From Bacteroidota bacterium (lineage in GTDB: Bacteria > Bacteroidota > Bacteroidia > AKYH767-A > OLB10), in assembly GCA_016709725.1 (NCBI GenBank), contig JADJMG010000010.1:62001-126000 (forward strand): 64,000 nucleotides of DNA. The letters run 5' to 3'. The translations under genes were made by a program, and so were the position numbers. This document shows, in pieces, positions 45,869 to 54,184 of this stretch (position 1 is its first letter; each line of letters starts with the position of its first letter). The notes below the pieces were generated by a model, which worked only from the letters and a program-made list of their open reading frames with translations, had not been told where the DNA came from and did not search any database.

Positions 45869-48247
45869 TTATCGTATCAAACTTATATTACCTTTTTTTC
45901 TAAACTCTGCTTGGTTATAACAGGTAGCCTCTACGTAATAAACATACACATCCGGTGCCAGCAATTTTCCTTGATAGGTACCATCCCATCCTAGGTAAGT
46001 GCTATTCGTTTCAAATACTTTTTCTCCCCATCTGTCGTAGATGGCTAAGTATACTTTTTCGATGGTGTTTCCTCTCACGAATAAAACATCATTTTGAAGA
46101 TCATTGTTTGGTGAAAAAGCAGAAGGGATAAATATTTCCGGTTCGGCGCAAAGCACTTCAATCACTTGTATGGTGATGGTATCTTCTGCAGTACAACCAT
46201 TGGCATCGGTGGCAATCACCGTGTAGGTTGTCGTTGTGGATGGTGTTGCTAGAGGATGTTGAATATTATCATCATTTAATGAAGGCGTCGGTGTCCATTG
46301 AAATTGTATTCCTCCGGCAGGAATAATTCCATGTAGAGAAGTAGATTGCCCTTGATACAGAATCGTAGTATCAGCAGTTGCATCAACTGTGGGAAATGAA
46401 TCTACATAAATTACAATGACTTGATCTTGGATAGTACAACCTAATTGATCGGTAACTACTACTGAAAGTGTATCAGGACATAATCCTGTAGCAGTAGCAG
46501 TGTTTTGATTCTGTGGATCACTCCACGAATAAGTATAATTGCCGTTTCCTCCAGCAGTAGTTACGGTAGCTTGTCCAGCACAAATGCCCCCGCAGTAATC
46601 GGGGAGTGAAGTCATCGAAAGGGACAAGGGCAAAGGTTGTGAAATTTGCACCGATGTATTTACTGTACATCCTCGGCTATCCGTCACCGTTACATTGTAG
46701 TTGCCAATACAAAGGCTGTCGGCGGCATTCGTGTTTTGTAAAAGGGGATCATTCCATTGATAAGAAAACGGCGGCCATCCATTCAAAGGATTCGCCGTTG
46801 CTACACCGTTACATTCTCCATAACAGCGAACCCCTTGATTATTGATGGTTGAGTTCAGTTTTGGAAAGATGGTAATTGGATTTGTAATGGTATCAATGCA
46901 TCCCCTCGTAGAAGTAGCAATCAGTGAAACCAAAAAATTACCTGATGTGTTATATTGATAAATGGGATCTGTGACGGTTGCGGTTCCACCATCTCCAAAA
47001 TTCCAATTCCATTGCGTACTTACACCGCTAATACTATTGGAAGTGTCATTAAAAGAAATTGTATTTGAACAGGTGTCCATGGTAAAAGTAAATGAGGGTG
47101 TATAGTCAGGTAAAATTGTTACGGTTCCGGTAGTAGTATCTGTGCAAGTGGGATCTAAATTAGAGTAAGCTATCAATGTTACAGTATAAACACCTGTATC
47201 AGGATAAACGAAAGTGGGAGAAAATAAATTAGACGTGTCGGTAGTGCTGGATGTCAATCCAAAATCCCAATGATAAGTTCCTGCATTGAAACTAAAATTT
47301 TGAAACGTAACTGAATTACTGCCACAACGAATTAACGGATTTTGTAAAGCAGCAACAACCAAAGTCGGACAAGGGACAACGTTCAGTTGAAAATCTCTAC
47401 GTGTATAACCAACTAAGATTCCATTTCTAAATTCCTTTGCTCTAACACCTACTACAAATTGCCCTAATGTGGTTGGAAATGCAGTGAGTAAACCTGTAGC
47501 TGGATCTATGGAAAATGGAGGTGTACCCCCAAGCATATCAGTTTGAGAGTAGGGGAATGCAAAAGTCACATTTACATAGGGAGGAGCTGCCGGTGGTTGA
47601 GGCATGGGAAGACCAGCAGTAGCCCCATCAAACGGCGTGACTAATTCATATAAAATGGAATCTCCTTCAAAATCGAATGCTGAATGATCGAAAATAAATG
47701 GTGTCCCAGCACAAACAAAAGGTGGTGGCCAATTATTGAATACGGGATTACTGTTTTGAGAAAATGTATTCGTTCCAGCTATCCATGCTTCATACGTTGC
47801 ACCGACATCACTTGGTGTTATAATATTTAAAATAGTCATGTTTCGACAACATCGTTGATAAGATAAAATATACCCTCCGCTGGAAGGCGGCAATACGATA
47901 GTATCCGTATAAGTAGTTACTTCATAACAAACATCTAAAGGAGGAAGGAAACAAGGCGAGTTAACAGTAGGCGGGACGGTATCTAGCGATGTGAAATTGA
48001 AAAATTTTTGACGAATAAAAAGATTCGTCAATGCATCAAAGACACCTACGGAAGCAGGGTTATCAAATGGGGGAACTCCATTATAACAATCACGATATAC
48101 CGTTAAATTGATTTGGTAAATGTTATTTCCAAGATATTTGTAATTCAACTCGCCACCTACAATGTGTGTAGCCGTACTCTGATATGGGAGTGCAAATCCT
48201 GTGATCAACAGAACTAAAAATATTTTCAGAAACCGCTTCAGAAACAT
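45869..48247 (-). CDS. Surface adhesin with PKD, SprB-like repeats and type B T9SS sorting domain
   Basis: 792 residues. Signal peptide (MFLKRFLKIFLVLLITGFALPYQSTA region). The N-terminal domain (about 27-290) starts HIVGGELNYKYLGNN and has YRDC and CCRN; it is shared with the giant adhesin at 54-62 kb. PKD modules follow (WNWNFGDGGTATVTDP), then two SprB-like repeats (GECNGVATANP, GGICAGQATVTT), an Ig-like module and the type B CTD (EIFIPSAFSPNNDLQNDVLFV ... GWDGTYQGKLLAPDVYVYYVEA). First gene of the operon with PorP, the PorE-like protein, a second type B protein and the receiver-Hpt gene. Confidence 0.92.
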   Translation of the reverse strand: MFLKRFLKIFLVLLITGFALPYQSTATHIVGGELNYKYLGNNIYQINLTVYRDCYNGVPPFDNPASVGVFDALTNLFIRQKFFNFTSLDTVPPTVNSPCFLPPLDVCYEVTTYTDTIVLPPSSGGYILSYQRCCRNMTILNIITPSDVGATYEAWIAGTNTFSQNSNPVFNNWPPPFVCAGTPFIFDHSAFDFEGDSILYELVTPFDGATAGLPMPQPPAAPPYVNVTFAFPYSQTDMLGGTPPFSIDPATGLLTAFPTTLGQFVVGVRAKEFRNGILVGYTRRDFQLNVVPCPTLVVAALQNPLIRCGSNSVTFQNFSFNAGTYHWDFGLTSSTTDTSNLFSPTFVYPDTGVYTVTLIAYSNLDPTCTDTTTGTVTILPDYTPSFTFTMDTCSNTISFNDTSNSISGVSTQWNWNFGDGGTATVTDPIYQYNTSGNFLVSLIATSTRGCIDTITNPITIFPKLNSTINNQGVRCYGECNGVATANPLNGWPPFSYQWNDPLLQNTNAADSLCIGNYNVTVTDSRGCTVNTSVQISQPLPLSLSMTSLPDYCGGICAGQATVTTAGGNGNYTYSWSDPQNQNTATATGLCPDTLSVVVTDQLGCTIQDQVIVIYVDSFPTVDATADTTILYQGQSTSLHGIIPAGGIQFQWTPTPSLNDDNIQHPLATPSTTTTYTVIATDANGCTAEDTITIQVIEVLCAEPEIFIPSAFSPNNDLQNDVLFVRGNTIEKVYLAIYDRWGEKVFETNSTYLGWDGTYQGKLLAPDVYVYYVEATCYNQAEFRKKGNISLIR

Positions 48248-48318
48248 TACTCAATATTAAGGAAAATCAGCCTTTATATCTGGACTTTTCTGTAAAAATA
48301 TTTCAACAAGGAAAAAGA

Positions 48319-48932
48319 CTATTTCACTTTTACGGATAAAACCTTTTCCTCCTCTAACCAAGCTTCCAAATGATCTCCCTTTTTCACGGGTCCTACTCCC
48401 GCAGGAGTCCCAGTGAAGATCAAGTCACCGATCTTTAAAGTGAAATAAGTGGAAACAAAAGCAATGATTTTATCGACACTAAAGATCATATTCGCTGTAT
48501 GACCTTCTTGCTTGGTTTCTCCATTTAATTTCATGCGGAAATGAAGATCTTGAATGGGTTTTTGCAGCGTTTCTAAAGGAGTGAAATTTCCCAAGGGTGC
48601 GGAGCCATCAAATCCTTTAGCGAGTTCCCACGGAAGACCTTTCGTTTTTAGCTGACTCTGTACATCACGCGCTGTAAAGTCAATGCCTAAAGTGATTTCT
48701 TGATAATAGCGATGCGCAAATTTTTCGTCAATATGTTTTCCGAGTTTGCAAATTTTTACCACTAATTCGGTTTCATAGTGTAAATCATTCGAAAAGGAAG
48801 GATAAAAGAAGGGTTGCTTATTTGGAATTAGGGCTGTTTCTGGTTTTAAAAAATGACTGGACTTTCTTCTACAGCATTGTTTAATTCCTTGGCATGAGCC
48901 TCATAGTTTCGTCCTACACAAATTATTTTCAT
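48319..48932 (-). pseudogene. Fumarylacetoacetate hydrolase-family protein, frameshifted
   Basis: ATG at 48932 gives MKIICVGRNYEAHAKELNNAVEESPVIF and then a stop in TTTTTTAAAA. One added base in the A6 run (48848-48853 on plus) restores LKPETALIPNKQPFFYPSFS, followed by YETELVVKICKLGKHI and the rest to 48319. The FAH-family fold and metal motif ExE...D are supported by ETELVVKI, TLGIDFTARDVQ and IFTGTPAGVGPVKKGD. About 203 residues when repaired, the size of small FAH/YcgM-like hydrolases that act on acylpyruvates or related diketo acids. Confidence 0.85.
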
Positions 48933-48939
48933 GACTGAA

Positions 48940-49989
48940 TCAGCTAAAGTTATTAGAGGGTAAATCCTTAAAGTGTTTTATCTTATTAATAAAATATTCG
49001 ACGACGATACTCTTTCCATAGATACCCCTTGAAGGATGTTTCACAACAAGTTTTTGTTGCTTTCGGCGTTTTGAGAGGTTGCGTAATACATATCTATAAA
49101 AAGAAAGGTGGGATTTAAATACGGCATATGTATCTTTGATATCGCCGTCAAAAAGAAATTTTATTCCTGCTAAACCATCCAAAAAAAGCCGTGCCGGAAT
49201 CAACAAAATAAGTTGATTTCCTGGTAAATTTTTGAATAGCATGAATAAGTTATTTCTAAAATTGTAATAGGTTTTTCTTGGATTGTTTTTCGGTAAGGTT
49301 CCTCCTCCCACATGATACACTTGACTTTCAGGTACAACATATATTTCTTTCCCTGCTTGTTGAATTCTCCAGCATAAATCAATTTCTTCCATGTGTGCGA
49401 AGAAGTCATCATCAAACCCTCCTTGTTCATGAAATACCTTTGAGCGGATGAATAAACAAGCGCCAGTTGCCCAAAATACACGTTGAATACTATCATATTG
49501 TCCATGATCTGTTTCCAACATGTTCATAATTCTTCCTCTACAAAATGGATATCCTAAATAGTCAATATAGCCGCCTGCAGCTCCTGCATGTTCAAATAAA
49601 TCGCGATCTTGATAGGATTTAATTTTGGGTTGGCAAGCTGCAGCATCTGGATGATTATCCATGAAAGTAATTAAAGGTTCCAGCCAATTTTCTGTTACTT
49701 CAACATCTGAATTTAGCAGTACATAATACTCTTCTTTTATTCCTTTTAATCCGCGATTGTAGCCCCCTGTAAAACCATAGTTCTTGTCGAGTTGTATAAT
49801 TTCGATATAGGGAAAATGCTGGGTTAGCAATGAAATTGAATTGTCGGAAGAAGCATTATCAATAATGACTATTCTTGAAAGTGAATTGCTATATCGAATT
49901 ACTTCAGGAAGAAATTTTTCCAAAAAATCTTTTCCGTTCCAGTTAAGTATGACAATGGCAATTCTTTTCACGGGCTTTCTTAAATACAC
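48940..49989 (-). CDS. Glycosyltransferase family 2
   Basis: 349 residues of GT-A fold: IAIVILNWNGKDFLEKFLP, IIDNASSDNSI, NYGFTGGYNRGL, LNSDVEVTENWLEPLI (Asp-x-Asp-like) and GGFDDDFFAHMEEIDLCWRI. No membrane segment at the N-terminus; a hydrophobic patch near residue 265 suggests membrane attachment. It uses an activated sugar to build a surface polysaccharide. 51 bp downstream of the GWxTD gene. Confidence 0.92.
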   Translation of the reverse strand: MYLRKPVKRIAIVILNWNGKDFLEKFLPEVIRYSNSLSRIVIIDNASSDNSISLLTQHFPYIEIIQLDKNYGFTGGYNRGLKGIKEEYYVLLNSDVEVTENWLEPLITFMDNHPDAAACQPKIKSYQDRDLFEHAGAAGGYIDYLGYPFCRGRIMNMLETDHGQYDSIQRVFWATGACLFIRSKVFHEQGGFDDDFFAHMEEIDLCWRIQQAGKEIYVVPESQVYHVGGGTLPKNNPRKTYYNFRNNLFMLFKNLPGNQLILLIPARLFLDGLAGIKFLFDGDIKDTYAVFKSHLSFYRYVLRNLSKRRKQQKLVVKHPSRGIYGKSIVVEYFINKIKHFKDLPSNNFS

Positions 49990-50040
49990 AGAGCCGGAAT
50001 TACCGGCTCTGCAAAAATATCATAATAAATGGGAATAGTC

Positions 50041-51516
50041 CTATCTTGGATTTTGAAATATCTGTTCAAAATTATTCCCATAGGTAGACCTTGCTTTGGT
50101 TTTATCAAAATCGTTCATGGTTTCGGTTCTTTTCTTCAAAATGACCATCCATTGTGATTCGAAAACTTCTCCTCTCGCATCGCTATGTAAAAGTGAAAAA
50201 TCATGTCCTCCAATCTCTGGACAATAAAATACAAATTTACGATTGCTTTGGTTTTTTAGCGTGTAATAGTGCCAAACTTCATAAGGATACGTACTGGGTT
50301 CGTTATAAGCTTTGGATATTTGATTAGGAGCACCGTAAACAAGGTAAACTCTTCCTCTTTCAGTCATATAACCTTTCTTTTTACCGATGGTGTAACTGGC
50401 ATTAACGAGGTCAACTTCCTTTTTATAATTTAACCAAGCAAGCTGTGGATTTTGCGCGTTACGCTTCTGCCAAAAATCATAAAAATATTGTTGCATGAGC
50501 TTGGTGTCGGCCATTTCCAATTGATTTAATGCGAAAGTATTTTCATTTGGACTGCTGATTGGCCATAGGCAACGAATATATTCAGCAAGGGTGTCGCGTT
50601 GTGAAATTTCTGCTGCAAAAGTGGTAGACACATCTAATTTCATGTAGTTTAAATCACCAGCATCTTGAGCGAGTGTAAGTGGACGACTTCGCTGAAAAAA
50701 GCATTCTTTTGATGCTAATAAATTATTTTCCTTGTCGCGGATATTCACGACTAAATTATAGTTTCCAGAAGGTAAATCTGTAATGTCGAATTCGGTTAGT
50801 AAGATTCCAACATCCTTCGGACTTTGTTTCGAGAAATTGGAGTTGGCGTCAACGATACGATGACTTTCAAAATTTACAATTTGATAAGTAAGTAGAAAAT
50901 CAGTGTTACCTAAAACAGATTTTGTATGATAGTATTCACAATAAAATTTCAATGTGTTTTTATTGGCTCCATAAAAATTGTCAACGTATGGAACAATATC
51001 ATATCCATTCTTTACCAATGGACTTTCTTTTTCAGACACAGAATAAGAGTTGATCAATTCGATATCTGATATACTGATCACATTTGTGTAATAATTCACG
51101 ATCACATTTTGGCGAACCATATAAGGTTTGGTTCCTGGCGCATTATTATCCTTTATTTTCAACTCCATGGTGTAAGAACCATTGGGAAGTGAAATACGGT
51201 GCAAATCAGTGAAGTTACTGACTGCATTGAGTGTATCCGCTGTTTGCGGACTTAAAAGATTGAATTTATCAAAATAGCGAATACTATCACCTTGAAGAAA
51301 TATAAGACTAGCCTCAATGGAAGCTTGATAAAGAGCATCTCCGTTCTTTTTATAATGAACAGAATGTCCATCAACAGCTAAGTATGTTTCAATATAAGGA
51401 CCATTTTGTGGCGCTAAGAAAGTTGCATAGGATAAATTGGCTTGAAGATTCTTAGCTTCAAGTGAATACATACTAAATAGGCAAGAGCAGATCAGAATTA
51501 GGGTTGACTTTTTCAT
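50041..51516 (-). CDS. GWxTD domain-containing protein
   Basis: 491 residues. Signal peptide (LILICSCLFSMYSLEA). Several beta modules follow, and the C-terminal GWxTD-type domain: DFWQKRNAQNPQLAWLNYKKEV, then GYMTERGRVYLVYGAPN (a GWxTDRG variant with Tyr for Trp and Glu for Asp) and YEVWHYYTL. Family members are exported; function unknown. Stand-alone on the minus strand, just upstream of the glycosyltransferase. Confidence 0.88.
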   Translation of the reverse strand: MKKSTLILICSCLFSMYSLEAKNLQANLSYATFLAPQNGPYIETYLAVDGHSVHYKKNGDALYQASIEASLIFLQGDSIRYFDKFNLLSPQTADTLNAVSNFTDLHRISLPNGSYTMELKIKDNNAPGTKPYMVRQNVIVNYYTNVISISDIELINSYSVSEKESPLVKNGYDIVPYVDNFYGANKNTLKFYCEYYHTKSVLGNTDFLLTYQIVNFESHRIVDANSNFSKQSPKDVGILLTEFDITDLPSGNYNLVVNIRDKENNLLASKECFFQRSRPLTLAQDAGDLNYMKLDVSTTFAAEISQRDTLAEYIRCLWPISSPNENTFALNQLEMADTKLMQQYFYDFWQKRNAQNPQLAWLNYKKEVDLVNASYTIGKKKGYMTERGRVYLVYGAPNQISKAYNEPSTYPYEVWHYYTLKNQSNRKFVFYCPEIGGHDFSLLHSDARGEVFESQWMVILKKRTETMNDFDKTKARSTYGNNFEQIFQNPR

Positions 51517-51827
51517 GAGCTTAGGTTTGAGATCAAAGGTATTTAATTAATCTATTGATGTTGTCATGTTTTCGTCACATCAAATCGATAATAATGATCA
51601 CTTTATCGTTTAAAGAGCGGTGAAACGAGCAATTTTATAAATGGGTATTATTGAAGTAATCATTCTTCATTTACCTTGCTAATGTGTTAGTGATTAATAA
51701 ATAAGAGTGGTTTTTTTAGCAGAAAAATATTTGTGGTAAGAATAACTTATCAAGTAAAAAGCAGCATTCTGCAAGAATTTTTATTTTTTCTAAAATTGGT
51801 AATATAAAATCATATAATTTCGCACCC

Positions 51828-51912
51828 GGAGAGTTGGCAGAGCGGTCGATTGCGGCAGTCTTGAAAACTGTTGAAGGTAACACTTCCTGGGGTTCGAATC
51901 CCTAACTCTCCG
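51828..51912 (+). tRNA. tRNA-Ser (anticodon UGA)
   Basis: Acceptor arm GGAGAGT (51828-51834) pairs with ACTCTCC (51905-51911), with discriminator G at 51912. Anticodon loop CTTGAAA gives UGA, reading UCA serine codons, with the stem GCAGT/ACTGT. A long variable arm and T-loop GGTTCGAATCC are present. No CCA is encoded. Confidence 0.97.
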
Positions 51913-51919
51913 CAGAATG

Positions 51920-52032
51920 CATCAAAAGAAACCCCGCCATCGGCGGGGTTTTTATTTTTTAAGCCGAGGCAGAAAGCATCGCTTTCAATGCCTTGGATAA
52001 AAAATAAAAATAGCGCAGCGTTTCTTTTGATG
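51920..52032. repeat. Nested inverted repeat after tRNA-Ser
   Basis: Outer arms CATCAAAAGAAAC (51920-51932) and GTTTCTTTTGATG (52020-52032) flank two inner hairpins: CCCCGCC/GGCGGGG (51932-51948, then a T-tract) and a long imperfect stem pairing TTTTTATTTTTTAAGCC with the run at 51990-52010. The whole would fold as a three-way junction. The first hairpin works as the tRNA terminator. Confidence 0.8.
51929..51960 (+). terminator. tRNA-Ser terminator
   Basis: AAACCCCGCC, ATC loop, GGCGGGGTTT, then TTATTTTTT. 17 bp after the tRNA 3' end. Confidence 0.8.
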
Positions 52033-52050
52033 TTGACGATGGGAGAACAA

Positions 52051-52350
52051 GGGATCACCTAGTCTCGTTGGATCTTAATCCAACGAGACTGGGTAATCCC
52101 TTCCCATCAGCAAGCATAGGGTAGAAGAAACTTCGTTACGCTACCCTGTAAACTCGCTTGCAAGGTTGAGGTAAAATGAAAATAGTCCAGCGCTAAGCGC
52201 TGGACTATTAAGAAATCATTTAGCTACCCCCAAAACGGGATCATCTAGTCTCGTTGGATCTTGATCCAACGAGACTGGGTAATCCCTTCATTTTTTTAGA
52301 AATAGTGTAGGATCAAGGCATGCCTTGATCCTACACTACAGGGTAATCCC
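52051..52350. repeat. Cluster of palindromic hairpins with GGGTAATCCC ends
   Basis: Two near-identical 50-bp copies (52051-52100 and 52237-52286; two mismatches) contain a 13-bp stem AGTCTCGTTGGAT/ATCCAACGAGACT and end in GGGTAATCCC. A third unit (52303-52350) carries a perfect 36-bp palindrome (half-site TAGTGTAGGATCAAGGCA) with the same GGGTAATCCC end. Between them lies a 14-bp stem with AGCGCT core at 52181-52209 and a weaker stem near 52118-52157. No gene is visible from 51913 to 52517. Confidence 0.85.
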
Positions 52351-52517
52351 ATATTTTAATATTTCGCAACTCGGATAAAGGAATACCTTGATTCGAGCTA
52401 TATATTTCGATTTAAAAGCTTGAATCATAAATTTTTACAATGTCATGATAATTGCGTAATTTTCTTATTTATTCAAGTAATCACTTTTAATACCTTTATC
52501 CTTTAAATCTATAAGTT

Positions 52518-53171
52518 ATGAAAAAATATATACTCATTTGCTTCATTAGCTTCCTTTCTGCTATTAATTGCCAAGGGCAGTGGATTCAGCAATTGTGGAC
52601 CAATCCTTCTGTTCTTACAACGAATACACCCGTACAATTAATTGCTGAAGTTGATTTTCCTTCAGGCGATTGTAAGGATAAAACGTTGAATATGTCTCAA
52701 GCAGGGAATTCTATTTCTGCGTTTGCGATGCATTGTTTAGGCGCAGCAAGTTATATATGCAATGATAAAGATACTTTCAACCTAGGCCTTCTCCCTGCTG
52801 GGACTTATACTTTCTATTTTCAGGTAGATGCTGGAATGGGACCATCTCCATGTTCCCCAGGCATTGTTCCTGGTCCAATGGATTCTTTGTCTTTCGTTGT
52901 TAATTTAGCAAGTGGAAATCAAGAGTTGGATAAAGAAATTTTTGAACTATTTCCAAATCCTGCCTCAAGTACGCTTCATTTGAATTTAAATAACGAATTA
53001 TCCGATGGTGCTTATCGTATTTTGAATAATCAAGGCGCATTGGTGTTGAAGTCGATGATTCATGGTAAAAATATGCAAATCGATATCAGTAAACTTTCGG
53101 TTGGACTCTATACTTTTATTTACGAAGACGCATTTAAAAATATTTCAGTAAAGAAGTTTACGAAGAAATAG
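52518..53171 (+). CDS. Small secreted protein with type A T9SS sorting domain
   Basis: 217 residues. Signal peptide (MKKYILICFISFLSAINCQGQ). Mature N-terminal domain: one Ig-like beta sandwich with paired Cys, and a C-terminal type A CTD (FELFPNPASSTLHLNLN ... VGLYTFIYE, VKKFTKK). Exported by T9SS, surface-bound or released. No enzymatic motif seen. Confidence 0.85.
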   Translation: MKKYILICFISFLSAINCQGQWIQQLWTNPSVLTTNTPVQLIAEVDFPSGDCKDKTLNMSQAGNSISAFAMHCLGAASYICNDKDTFNLGLLPAGTYTFYFQVDAGMGPSPCSPGIVPGPMDSLSFVVNLASGNQELDKEIFELFPNPASSTLHLNLNNELSDGAYRILNNQGALVLKSMIHGKNMQIDISKLSVGLYTFIYEDAFKNISVKKFTKK

Positions 53172-53267
53172 GCTTTTTCAAATTTATTTAAAATCGAAAG
53201 CATACTGTATTCAATTTATTTATCAATTGGATAAACTTTGCATCGCCAACGGTGTTATCTTCGAACT

Positions 53268-53771
53268 ATGAATGAAGTTATTTTAGTCGATGAGAAAGAT
53301 GCAGAAATAGGCGTCTCCGAAAAATTAAAAGCCCATCAGCTTGGACTTTTACATCGTGCATTTTCAATTTTTATTTTCAATTCAAATAATGAATTACTCA
53401 TTCAACAGCGCGCACAAGGGAAATATCACAGCGGCGGCTTATGGACAAATACTTGTTGTAGTCATCCTATTCCAAAGATGGATTTAGTGAAATATGCTAA
53501 ACAAAGATTGTTCGAGGAGATGGGAATGAAAGTGGATGACCTTCAAATTAAAAATCATTTTCTTTATCGAGCATAATTTCCAAATTGTTTTATCGAACAC
53601 GCACTGGATTATATCTTGATTGGTCATTCGAATGAAGAACCGATTTTAAATCCTGAAGAAGCACAAAATTTTGAATGGATTTCTTTAGATGATCTTACAT
53701 CAAAAATAAAAATGAATCCAGATCAATTTACTTTTTGGCTAAAAGAAATTATCAACCGAAGTTTAATTTAA
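53268..53771 (+). pseudogene. idi: Isopentenyl-diphosphate delta-isomerase (type 1), interrupted by an in-frame TAA
   Basis: Interconverts IPP and DMAPP for isoprenoid synthesis. The ATG at 53268 gives MNEVILVDEKDAEIG, the catalytic Cys region TNTCCSHP (C63/C64) and the Glu region FEEMG. At codon 103 (53574-53576) a TAA lies between YRA and FPNCFIEHALDY; the same frame continues to 53771 and finishes the Nudix-type fold (NPEEAQNFEWISLDDL). A Lys codon (AAA/AAG) is expected there. No shift is needed, so one base substitution explains the split. Without repair no complete isomerase is made. Confidence 0.88.
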
Positions 53772-54184
53772 TTTGATTGTGATGTCACTTGATGTCACTA
53801 GATGGCACGATATTTTATAGGTGCTTTGGCAACATTTCTTTTTTGTTTTAGTAAGGTTTAATTTTAAAACAGCGTTTTCTTATTTGTAATGAAAAAGGGA
53901 TTTTAGCTTCAATCAAATTTTAATTTTCTATTATCGAATTCTTTTATTGATTTTCTTTCATCGAAATAGTTTTAACAAAATGCAGTATTTAGTTTAAGTA
54001 ATTGTAATTCAGCTCTTTGTATTGAGTAATTTATCCACTCTGATCGTATTTCTTACATCGTCTATATAGTGATGAATTGAAGGCAATACAACTCTTGTTC
54101 TCGCTATAGCTTTGTTTTTACCATAAAAGTATTCCTGTGAAATTGTCCCAACTAACAGGTGGTAGAAACGAAAAAAGAGATGTT
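53772..54184. other. Intergenic stretch before giant adhesin
   Basis: About 410 bp of AT-rich sequence with no recognised gene. It probably holds the promoter of the adhesin gene, but I see no clear -33/-7 pair. Confidence 0.4.

Noticed and set aside
52051..52350. CRISPR array
   Set aside because: Only two identical units with a long non-spacer gap and palindromic structure; no cas genes nearby.
53574..53576. Reassigned TAA codon
   Set aside because: TAA ends many intact genes in the window (for example tpr gene at 15183 and yajC), so recoding of TAA in general is not credible.
54137..54184. GTG start of the giant adhesin
   Set aside because: It would place 16 charged residues before a good signal peptide; the ATG at 54185 is better.
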